From: Pleurocapsa sp. MO_226.B13
GTDB lineage: Bacteria > Cyanobacteriota > Cyanobacteriia > Cyanobacteriales > Xenococcaceae
Assembly: GCA_030064795.1 (NCBI GenBank)
Contig: JASJEI010000353.1
Location: 1 to 22,088, forward strand
Length of the DNA: 22,088 nt
Direction of reading: 5' to 3'
Under the pieces are notes generated by a model. It worked only from the letters and a program-made list of their open reading frames with translations, was not told the origin of the DNA and did no database searches. Shown one piece after another: positions 7,249-15,042 of the stretch. Numbering within the stretch: the first letter of the stretch is position 1; every line of letters starts with the position of its first letter. Position numbers and translations under genes: made by a program.

Positions 7249-8958
7249 TTACTTAATTTTTTCTATACAAGTAGCATCTAATAAATTTAAATTTTCTGTT
7301 GATACCACAGAGCAGGCAGGAACTAATTCAGCTAGTTTAGGAGAAGATCCAGACCTTAATATCTCAACTACTTTTTGAGTTTCATCTGCATAATAGCTAT
7401 TAATTAACCAGCTTTTTGTTAGTAGATATTCAGAGGTAAAGGCATTAGTTTCTATTAGTATAAAATCGATCTTATATTGTTCGATAAAAGATTGTAAAAC
7501 TTTAAGTTCGGGAGTATATTGAGCTTGTAATAGATCGATAGTTCTCTGTTGGATTTGATTATAATACATCGGATGATAAGCTAGACTGAATTCCGAACCT
7601 GCCAGAATCGATCGCCGAGAAAATGCAGGAAGATTATTTACTTCTTCACTTAAAGAGGCAACTAAAATATCTTTGGGTTGTCGTGCTAAATATTGATATA
7701 TTTCTGGGACAGTTCCTATTCGCCAGTTTTGAAACCAATTGGTAAATACATGAGGTATTGCAGGAAAAATAATTACAATAAGACTAAATAAAGTAACCAG
7801 AGCTAGCTTGATTTTTGCTGCTTGGTTGAATTGCTTTTTTTGTTCTAGCCAGTTCCAACCTAAATCTAACAAGATCGTCAGAACAATTCCTGTAGCGATC
7901 GCCAATATAAACCGCGAACTATGATATGTATAACGATTGGGTAAATGTAATCTCGGTAGTAAAAGCTGCGCCAAGATAAATAAGAATAAAGAGGCAATGG
8001 TTAGTTGTTTTAAAATAGCAACTTTGTCAGTAATCAGTTTGATAATTTGCAGCTTAGTTGTTAATAAAAAGGGTAACGCTACACCAAACCAAACTATAGT
8101 TGGAAATAAAGGCAAGCTCAAACCACTAGAGCCTGTAAACCAATATTTAAACCAGCCACCACCATAAAATTCACTTCTACCACCAAGATTAAACTCAGGC
8201 ATTTGTTGCATTTGCTCGGCGGTAACTACTATTGCTAACTCAGGAGGTTTTTGAGTTATGGGGTAAAGAGCGATCGCGGTGACAATTAATCCGCAGATCC
8301 ACCAGATATAGGGCTGCTTTTTTTGGGTGAGCTTAATTGAAAAATTATTTTTTGGTGCTAGCAATCTTAAGCTTAAGATTGCCATTTCTATCAATAATAG
8401 ATGCGGATAAAATAAACCTTGTAAAAACATTAAAATCAGACAAGGAATTATTTTATTTTTGGCTAGATAATAGAGAAATGCAGCTAACAAAGGATAGAGA
8501 AAAGCTCTAGCAGTTGCGGATACTAAATCATCGTTAAGCCAGATAAGTTGATTGAGTAGGAGACTACTAAAAAAAGCAGTAATGGGTATTGGTAAGATCT
8601 CTAGAGTAAATAGATAGATATAGATAGTAGTTATTAAAGCTAAGATTGGCGGTAATAACTTGGCTAATAAAATTGGTTCGATACCGACTTGTGCAGCTAA
8701 AAAATATAAGCTTTTAAAGCCTAGAGGAGCAAGACCAGAAAAATAATTAGCAATAATATCTTGCGGAAATAATTCTGGATCGCTAAATCTTTGTAGCCAA
8801 ACTATGTGTTGTCTGGCATCATCTTGAACTATGTAGTCGTGACTGAAAACATAGTAATAAAAATAGATACCATAATAGAGACAGAATAAGATACTGATAC
8901 CGAGCCATAGATATTTATAACTACGGTTAATTGTTGATAGTCGATTGCTGATTGTCAC
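7249..8958 (-). CDS. Polytopic membrane protein, GT-C glycosyltransferase-like
   Basis: The 569-residue protein starts with a short cytoplasmic tail and a transmembrane helix (YLWLGISILFCLYYGIYFYYYVF). A loop with DYIVQDDARQHIVWLQRF follows, then about ten more hydrophobic segments to roughly residue 400, and a soluble C-terminal part of about 150 residues. The acidic DD motif in the first extracytoplasmic loop, the many helices and a C-terminal soluble domain are the layout of GT-C glycosyltransferases, which use lipid-phosphate sugars. I do not recognise a named family, so the function is a structural inference. The start is GTG at 8958-8956, overlapping the TGA of the upstream hydrolase gene by GTGA, which implies translational coupling. 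Several Leu/Ile-rich stretches and low GC match its neighbours. Confidence 0.6.
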   Translation of the reverse strand: MTISNRLSTINRSYKYLWLGISILFCLYYGIYFYYYVFSHDYIVQDDARQHIVWLQRFSDPELFPQDIIANYFSGLAPLGFKSLYFLAAQVGIEPILLAKLLPPILALITTIYIYLFTLEILPIPITAFFSSLLLNQLIWLNDDLVSATARAFLYPLLAAFLYYLAKNKIIPCLILMFLQGLFYPHLLLIEMAILSLRLLAPKNNFSIKLTQKKQPYIWWICGLIVTAIALYPITQKPPELAIVVTAEQMQQMPEFNLGGRSEFYGGGWFKYWFTGSSGLSLPLFPTIVWFGVALPFLLTTKLQIIKLITDKVAILKQLTIASLFLFILAQLLLPRLHLPNRYTYHSSRFILAIATGIVLTILLDLGWNWLEQKKQFNQAAKIKLALVTLFSLIVIIFPAIPHVFTNWFQNWRIGTVPEIYQYLARQPKDILVASLSEEVNNLPAFSRRSILAGSEFSLAYHPMYYNQIQQRTIDLLQAQYTPELKVLQSFIEQYKIDFILIETNAFTSEYLLTKSWLINSYYADETQKVVEILRSGSSPKLAELVPACSVVSTENLNLLDATCIEKIK

Positions 8959-10547
8959 TTATTTGTTACTGCTTTTTTATCTGGCGATTTATTAATAACG
9001 TGCAAATTATAAGGCGGTTGCGAAATTGTCTCGATATATGCTGAGTTGAGATAATTATTATATTCTCGATTGTCGGCAATATAGTTTTGAAAAAAAACAA
9101 GAGAAAGAATATTTTGATAATTTTTGGCAATTTGGAAAATTTTAGCTTGTGCAAATTGCTGCTGTTTTGATAAGGTGACATTAGAATGGGGAATTTTTTC
9201 GCTAATTACCAAATAGCGATCGCTATTACTTAAATTATTAAACAAAGGAACTTGTTCGGTTAATAAAGAAGTCAGAAAATCTCGGTCTACAACCTGCCAC
9301 ATCATTGGAATCGAAACTTTACTCAGTTCGCTTTCACTAAAAAGACTGCTGCCAAAGGGAACAAACATAAACGCCGCTTGAATTCGCTCATCTTTTAGAG
9401 ACGGCTGATTTCTGGATAGCTCTAAAGCCCGACATTGATACAAAACCGAGATATTGAGCAGATCGAGTGACTCGGCACATTCTCGTTCTAGATGTTCAAA
9501 GTCGATTTCCGCACCAGCTAAAGCAAGAGCAGTAGTACCACCGATAGAATAGCCAAAAATGCCAACTCGTTCGAGGTTGAGACGGTTATTTAATTGATTT
9601 TGATTCAAAACTTCTAATTTATCCAAAATATAGCTAATATCTAAAGGTCGGTTGATAAAATCCGTGGCAGCAAAATTTTCTGAATACAAACCCTGCAAAA
9701 ATGCTTTTTGTCTGCGACGATCGCTACCTGGGTGATCGGGAATAATCACGGCAAAGCCATAGGATGCCAAATGACGGGCTAACTCTTCAAAGCGATCGCG
9801 TTTTGCACCCAAGCCATTGGAAACTACCACTACAGGAAGAGAATTCTTGCTGGTTTGAGGTAAATAAAGGTCGGTATTGAGGGTGCGATCGCGTTGGCGA
9901 TCGTATAGTTCTAAAGTTCGTTGAGTAGTTTGATATGTCCCTAGTTTAGATAGATCGGGGCGATCTTTGAAATTAGATTTTACGGTTAGAGTTCGATCTT
10001 CTGAGAGGCTAGCAATGAATTCCTTAGTATCTTTCTCACTATTAGAAATCTGCCTGACTAAACTCAGTAATTCCTGAAGGTTCAAGTTAATATTAGTCGG
10101 AAAACGATTCAAAAAATTAATTAGATTGACTCCTTCCCCTGAAGCCGCACTCTGTACCAATGCAGCCCTCAAACCATAAAAACCATTAAGTCCGCCTGGT
10201 AATTGAATAATTTCGCCGATACGTTCTAATAATTTAATTCCGACAGAAGTATGAGAATAACGATAAACCAGAACTGGATCGACATCATAACTTTGATTTA
10301 AAAACTCTTGCAGTTGCTCTCTATTTTCGGTTGATATTCTTTTCAGATAAAAATTTAAGCTACGGCTAATTTCTCCCTGTTTAGCAAAAGCCTCTAAATC
10401 TTCTACCAAGACCTTAAAACCAAGCAAACTATAGTTAAAACTGATTTTTTCAGCCGAAAAAGTTGCTGACTGCCAAACAACAGTACTAATTAGAGTTGCG
10501 ATCGCCAACCAATAGCGAAATTTGCCTGGTTTATATTTATACAACAT
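8955..10547 (-). CDS. Exported alpha/beta hydrolase with DUF1400 N-terminal domain
   Basis: The 530-residue protein begins with a signal peptide or anchor (residues 1-32, KFRYWLAIATLISTVVWQSATFSA). A DUF1400-like domain follows at about 33-130 (ISFNYSLLGFKVLVEDLEAFAKQGEI, FLNQSYDVDPVLVYRYSHTSVGIKLLERIGEII). An alpha/beta-hydrolase domain starts near residue 205. The nucleophile elbow is GYSIGG with Ser334; an acidic residue in VVDRD (about 421-423) and His454 in IPHSN are likely triad partners. The oxyanion region is VVVSNGLGA. The family resembles lipase/PET-hydrolase-like esterases of cyanobacteria and probably acts in the periplasm or on the membrane on an ester substrate that is not known. 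The TGA stop overlaps the GTG of the membrane protein gene downstream. The start ATG at 10547 is preferred because it places the signal peptide at the N-terminus. Confidence 0.85.
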   Translation of the reverse strand: MLYKYKPGKFRYWLAIATLISTVVWQSATFSAEKISFNYSLLGFKVLVEDLEAFAKQGEISRSLNFYLKRISTENREQLQEFLNQSYDVDPVLVYRYSHTSVGIKLLERIGEIIQLPGGLNGFYGLRAALVQSAASGEGVNLINFLNRFPTNINLNLQELLSLVRQISNSEKDTKEFIASLSEDRTLTVKSNFKDRPDLSKLGTYQTTQRTLELYDRQRDRTLNTDLYLPQTSKNSLPVVVVSNGLGAKRDRFEELARHLASYGFAVIIPDHPGSDRRRQKAFLQGLYSENFAATDFINRPLDISYILDKLEVLNQNQLNNRLNLERVGIFGYSIGGTTALALAGAEIDFEHLERECAESLDLLNISVLYQCRALELSRNQPSLKDERIQAAFMFVPFGSSLFSESELSKVSIPMMWQVVDRDFLTSLLTEQVPLFNNLSNSDRYLVISEKIPHSNVTLSKQQQFAQAKIFQIAKNYQNILSLVFFQNYIADNREYNNYLNSAYIETISQPPYNLHVINKSPDKKAVTNK

Positions 10548-10889
10548 CTTGCCGTTTTCTAAAAATCATCAAACCTAGAATAGCTTGTGTCTTGAATAAA
10601 GTGGCGATCGTAAACAAAGATAATGCTACAAACAAAACAATCTAATTGCGAAGTTGGCTTAATTAATGCTACAAATACGCTTTTTCTCAATCGTACGAAA
10701 TTCCAATAGTTACTCGGACAACCATAGGTAGAGAGGCGCAATCCCAAACAGCTTAAATTAAGCTAATATTAATCAGAGATATTTAAACCTACCTATTTTG
10801 AACACTGCATAATCGGATAATGGTCTCAAATTCATTTGAAGCCTTTTTTTGATTGGAGTTACTCGTTATCTGAATGGGGAAATATGAGG
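10548..10889. other. Divergent intergenic region
   Basis: This 340-base gap lies between the start of the minus-strand hydrolase operon and the start of the plus-strand CBS-GGDEF-EAL gene, so it should hold two promoters. The only clear structure is a near-perfect palindrome AGCTTAA-A-TTAAGCT at 10750-10764, followed by AT-rich sequence. No convincing gene is present. Confidence 0.45.
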
Positions 10890-10958
10890 ATGAATTCTTT
10901 TTCGATCGACCGAGCTTTCAATCGTCATCCTTTGATGGTAAAACCTTCAACTCCTTGA

Positions 10959-13211
10959 TTGGAGACTATTGCTTTGATGAATCGGAGCCATGTTACCAGC
11001 TGTAATCTCGAGCGTGATGATTCTGAGTTCAACTCGTTGATTCCTGCCCATACCAGTTGCGCTCTGGTAATGGCAGATTCACAGCTTTTGGGAATCTTTA
11101 CTGAAAGCGACCTCGTGCGGTTAACTGCTGAGGGCAGAACACTAGCAGAAATGACCGTGGGGGAGGCAATGAAACAGCCCGTAACTACTTTTCAGAGAAC
11201 TGAAGTTCGGGATTTATTTGACATTTTGAGTTTGACTCGCCAACATAAAATTCGCCACTTCCCGATTGTTGACAAGCATAACCAGTTACTAGGAATAGTC
11301 ACCCTTGAAGCAGTACAACGTTTGCTTCAACCTATGGATTTGCTGAGATTTAAGCGCGTGGACGAAGTGATGAGTAACGTCTTGAGCTGTGCCTTACCAA
11401 CAGTATCGGTGTTGCAAGTGACACAATTAATGATTCAGCATCAGGTTAGTTGTGTCGTTATTGCAGAGCCTTTTGAGTCCCACGAAAATTCTGAGTTAAG
11501 AACTTCAGTTGAGAAATCAAATCTCAGACCCGTCGGCATTATTACCGAACGAGATATCATTCAATTCCAGAGTCTGGAATTGAACTTAGGCAATATTCAA
11601 GCACAAACGCTGATGAGTACACCCCTGTTTTTGGTGAATCCATTCGATTCTCTGTGGTCAGTACACCAGCAAATGCAGCAACGTCGAGTGCGACGGTTAA
11701 TCGTAGCTGGAGAACAGGGAGAGCTGAAAGGAATTATCACCCAAAATCGCCTGCTACAATCACTCGACCCAAAGGAAATGTATCGGGTAATTGAAGTATT
11801 ACAGCGTCAAGTTGTCCAGTTGGGGGATGAAAGAGCGAAATTGCTCCAGAATCGTGCTGAGGAATTAGAAGAGCAAGTTAAAAAACGTACCTTTGAGCTA
11901 GAGTCTGCTAACCAAAAGCTCCAGCAGGAAGTTATCAAACGTCAGCAGGAGATTATCAAGCGTCGTCAAATCGAACAGCAGCTAATTCACGATTCCCTTC
12001 ACGACCGACTGACAGGCTTGCCCAATCGAACGCTACTCATTGAAAGAATTGAGTTTGCAATTCAACACGCCAAACGCCATCCTGACTATTTGTTTGCCTT
12101 GTTATTTATCGATCTCGATCGTTTTAAAACAATTAACGATAGTCTGGGTCATTTGATAGGCGATCGACTATTAATTACAGTTGCCAAATTACTACAGGAA
12201 TCCTTGCGAGATAACGATCTGGTAGCTCGTCTAGGAGGAGACGAGTTTGTAATTTTGCTAGATGGTATTCACCAGCTTCAAGATGCCATTCAAATTAGCA
12301 CTCGAATTCAAGAGCTGCTCGCATCTCCATTTGATTTTGAAGCTCAAGCTGTTTTTACCACTGCCAGTATGGGAATTGTTCTCAGTTCCACTAATTATGA
12401 CAACAGTGAGGACTTATTGCGCGACGCAGATATTGCGATGTATCGCGCTAAGAAAAAGGGCAAGGGTTGCTATGAAGTATTCGATCGAGCTATGTATTTG
12501 GAAGCTCTCAATTTTGTGGAGTTAGAAAACAATTTGCGTCTTGCTTTACAACGGGGTGAGTTGATTTTACACTATCAACCAATTGTCTCTTTGTCAGGTA
12601 GCCAACTGGTTGGATTGGAAGCCTTGATTCGCTGGCAACATCCCCAGAGAGGTTTGATCTTACCCAATGAATTTATTCCCATCGCCGAAGATACGGGTTT
12701 AATCGTCCCTATTGGTGAGTGGTTGGTCGCAGAGGCTTGCCAACAACTCAAGATTTGGCAACAAAAATTTGCTTTTATTCCCGAAATAAAAACTCTTAAA
12801 ATCAGTATTAATGTAGCCAACCAACAATTTCAACAACCCCAGTTTATTCAGAAACTAGATGAAATCCTATTAGCAACTGGTTTAAATGGTAGTTATCTAC
12901 AACTTGAAATTACGGAAAGTGTTTTAGTAGAACCAGGTGGCACTATTCAAAATATCCTGGCGCAAATTAAAAAGAGAAATATTAAACTTAGTATTGATGA
13001 TTTTGGCACTGGCTATTCCTGTCTCAGTTATTTAAGCTGTTTGCCCATTGATAATTTAAAAATCGATCGCTCTTTTATCAAGCACCTCAATTGTGATGCA
13101 GAAAATTTTGAAATCGTACGTACGATTTTAACTCTAGCTAAAACTTTAGGCATAGATGCTATTTCTGAAGGAATAGAAAGGCTCTACCGTAATTCCCGTG
13201 GTAAGCACTAG
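10959..13211 (+). CDS. CBS-CBS-GGDEF-EAL c-di-GMP protein, 3' end replaced by ISL3 sequence
   Basis: The protein combines two CBS-domain pairs (about residues 10-120 and 130-280; FTESDLVRL, IRHFPIVD, GIITERDII, RRLIVAGEQG) and a coiled coil at about 285-345. A diguanylate cyclase domain with intact GGDEF (about residue 426) and the inhibitory site RDND five residues before it follows. Last is an EAL phosphodiesterase domain with LEALIRW (about 552), SINVANQQF, LEITES, SIDDFGTG, LKIDRSF and ISEGIE. CBS pairs normally bind adenosyl ligands, so nucleotide control of c-di-GMP turnover is likely. An ISL3 element enters after GIE; the last ten codons (RLYRNSRGKH) are IS sequence. The lost tail at 14577-14706 holds the conserved Gln of the EAL site. 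The frame opens with TTG 10959 only because TGA at 10956-10958 interrupts a longer frame from ATG 10890. ATG 10977 is an alternative start. The gene is probably a pseudogene, or a cyclase-only remnant. Confidence 0.85.
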   Translation: METIALMNRSHVTSCNLERDDSEFNSLIPAHTSCALVMADSQLLGIFTESDLVRLTAEGRTLAEMTVGEAMKQPVTTFQRTEVRDLFDILSLTRQHKIRHFPIVDKHNQLLGIVTLEAVQRLLQPMDLLRFKRVDEVMSNVLSCALPTVSVLQVTQLMIQHQVSCVVIAEPFESHENSELRTSVEKSNLRPVGIITERDIIQFQSLELNLGNIQAQTLMSTPLFLVNPFDSLWSVHQQMQQRRVRRLIVAGEQGELKGIITQNRLLQSLDPKEMYRVIEVLQRQVVQLGDERAKLLQNRAEELEEQVKKRTFELESANQKLQQEVIKRQQEIIKRRQIEQQLIHDSLHDRLTGLPNRTLLIERIEFAIQHAKRHPDYLFALLFIDLDRFKTINDSLGHLIGDRLLITVAKLLQESLRDNDLVARLGGDEFVILLDGIHQLQDAIQISTRIQELLASPFDFEAQAVFTTASMGIVLSSTNYDNSEDLLRDADIAMYRAKKKGKGCYEVFDRAMYLEALNFVELENNLRLALQRGELILHYQPIVSLSGSQLVGLEALIRWQHPQRGLILPNEFIPIAEDTGLIVPIGEWLVAEACQQLKIWQQKFAFIPEIKTLKISINVANQQFQQPQFIQKLDEILLATGLNGSYLQLEITESVLVEPGGTIQNILAQIKKRNIKLSIDDFGTGYSCLSYLSCLPIDNLKIDRSFIKHLNCDAENFEIVRTILTLAKTLGIDAISEGIERLYRNSRGKH

Positions 13212-14576
13212 ATATGGTGTGGGTCAAGTAAAACTAAATCTTTGATAACCATGAATATCTAGTGTGAGTCGTTGAAAAAGGCGATCCACATCAAAAATGC
13301 CATAGCAACGTCGCTTTAAAACTTTGACTCGGTTATTAAATCCTTCCACAAAGCTACTGGTTAGTCGCTCCAGAAAATAATTAGCAATCGGTTCGAGCCA
13401 GGTTTCAATGGTACTCAGGAAGCTTTCAAACTGGGAGATTTGACAGGAGCGCACTCGTTTACACCAAGCACGAATCGCGCATTTGGCTCCTTTGGGGTTA
13501 TATTTACATTCAAAGATCTCAGTCAATTCCTCTCGCAGGATATATGCTGCTTCTAATTTGGGAGAGTAAGTAAAGAGACGTTGAAGTAACTCCCATTCGG
13601 AGTCTTTAAGCTGCTAAGCGTGATTTACGGAAGGGCCACATCGCACCTTTGATTTGCTCATACTCTTTCTTTGATAACTTTTTCTTCAGTAGCTTAAGCT
13701 CTTGTCGCCGTACTAGGTCGGCACAATGACGATAGGCTCGTGCGACATGAAAGCGATCGATGATGATGTGAGCGCGTGGTAATTGCTCTCGTGCTGCATT
13801 CACAAATCCCAGGTACATATCGGAACACACCCGTTCGATTGTGTTTCGCAAACGGATGGGAATTGAAGCGAAGAATTTGACTACAGTTTCTTTTTTGCGG
13901 TCGGGGAGGACAGCTAATACCTCCACTCCTCGATCCGTCAGGGGTGTTGTTATCAGAACCACATAATCTTTGTGTCCCCGTTTTAGAGCAATCTCATCAA
14001 TTCCTAGTATTTCAATCCTTTGAAATCGATCCCAGTTGACTAAAGGAGTCAACCAACGATTAAGTACTCCCGTGACTGTCTCTTCTGTGATAGAGAGCTT
14101 GTTCGCAACATCAACCACAGTAGAGTTAACCAAAAAGCGTAGTAGCCATTTCTCGTAGGGTTTAGTATTGGGACGGAGTAGCTCATGCCAACTCAATCTT
14201 TGTGTTGTGGTGGGCTTTCCTTTGCAACTCCGACAGGGAGCAACGCTTCGGTTTTAATTCTACATAAACTGGTTGCTCGAATACTGGTAGGTGGCGCAGT
14301 CTGATAGGCTGGTCAAAACCATGAAAATGCGTCAACTCTTTACCGCACCCTAGACATGATGTACCCTTGAGAGTACTCTCAACCCTCTTCAGCCAAGTTC
14401 CCTCTTCTGTTTTCGACACTTCTAATACCCGAACATCGGGCAAATCAAGAGGTATCTGAATCGAGTTATCCATCATCGCCACCACAGTTAATTCGATTTC
14501 TTTATCATCCCAAAATAGTCAGACTCTTGACAACTACACTATCTGTAGTGTCTACCACGGGAATTACGGTAGAGCC
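13180..14576 (-). mobile_element. ISL3-family insertion sequence, complete ends
   Basis: The element is 1397 bases long. Its ends are perfect 24-base inverted repeats starting GGCTCTACCGTAATTCCCG at 13180-13203, with the complement at 14553-14576. A further imperfect match runs inward for about 15-20 bases. The 8-base direct repeat AATAGAAA flanks it (13172-13179 and 14577-14584). An 8-base duplication and ends beginning GG are standard for ISL3. Perfect ends and duplication point to a recent insertion, yet the transposase frame is broken twice. Confidence 0.95.
13224..14485 (-). pseudogene. ISL3-family transposase, two frameshifts
   Basis: Three consecutive pieces form one transposase. The first (14485-14183) has the zinc-binding zf-ISL3 start: SCLGCGKELTHFHGFDQPIRLRHLPV, then KPKRCS. 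The frame slips at a TCCC run so that CRSCKGKPTTTQRLSWHE follows in another frame. The second piece (14196-13606) has the DDE core with GIDEIALKRGHKDYV (first Asp), VCSDMYLGF (second Asp) and IIDRFHVARAY. After RKSRLAA a second slip leads to LKDSEWELLQRLFTYSPKLEAAYILREEL, and the last piece (from 13526) holds SFVEGFNNRVKVLKRRCYG with the catalytic Glu. All catalytic residues and both ends are present, so two single-base changes (or sequencing errors) are all that separate it from an intact transposase. Confidence 0.9.
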
Positions 14577-14706
14577 AATAGAAACCACTGAACAATTGAC
14601 TCAATTAAAAAATTTGGGTTGCCAATTCGGTCAGGGTTATCTGTTTGCCGAACCTTCAGATGTCCAAGAGATAGAATCTATGCTCGTCAACGATCGAATC
14701 AGTTGA
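14577..14706 (+). pseudogene. Severed 3' end of the CBS-GGDEF-EAL gene
   Basis: Directly after the ISL3 element the EAL frame resumes: TTEQLTQLKNLGCQFGQGY, LFAEPSDVQEIESMLVNDRIS and stop at 14704-14706. GC-x3-QGY is the conserved last block of EAL domains, with the catalytic Gln. Joined to the upstream part through one copy of AATAGAAA, it gives an uninterrupted frame of 780 codons counted from TTG 10959. Confidence 0.9.
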
Positions 14707-14883
14707 CCAAAGATTCATGGCAATTACTAAAGCTACGATAACGTATGTTGGGATAATCCGATTCCGTTTTTCTTGGCTCTTGGTTTCGGCGATCGCTTCT
14801 TCCAGGGCCTTGGAGGACATTACCAGTTCTAGTGCTGGAAATAAGTCGCCTGATTGGATTTTCGGAGGAATTAAAGTCAGAGA
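14701..14883 (-). pseudogene. IS4-family transposase, N-terminal fragment
   Basis: The minus strand reads SLTLIPPKIQSGDLFPALEL, VMSSKALEEAIAETKSQEKRNR and IIPTYVIVALVIAMNLWSTDS. This matches the N-terminal domain of IS4-type transposases (SSKAIEEAI..T.SQEKR....P...V..VIAMSLWS). The following DVLKNLV segment and the whole DDE core are missing because the sequence passes into the end of the EAL gene. No element ends are visible. It is a short relic, and the frame that gives this match differs from the longest ORF in the region. Confidence 0.6.
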
Positions 14884-15042
14884 TTACTCCGCCGTAAGAC
14901 GACGGAGCCTGCTCTGACCGTTGGTCAATTTCCACGAAAAATATAGAGATTGACAGAGATGTGTCAGGCAGTCAGGTCTGTGGTAGAGTTCTAATTGATG
15001 TTGAGCGTGCTGGTTCTAAAGGATTTTGAGAAAAATGCGGGT

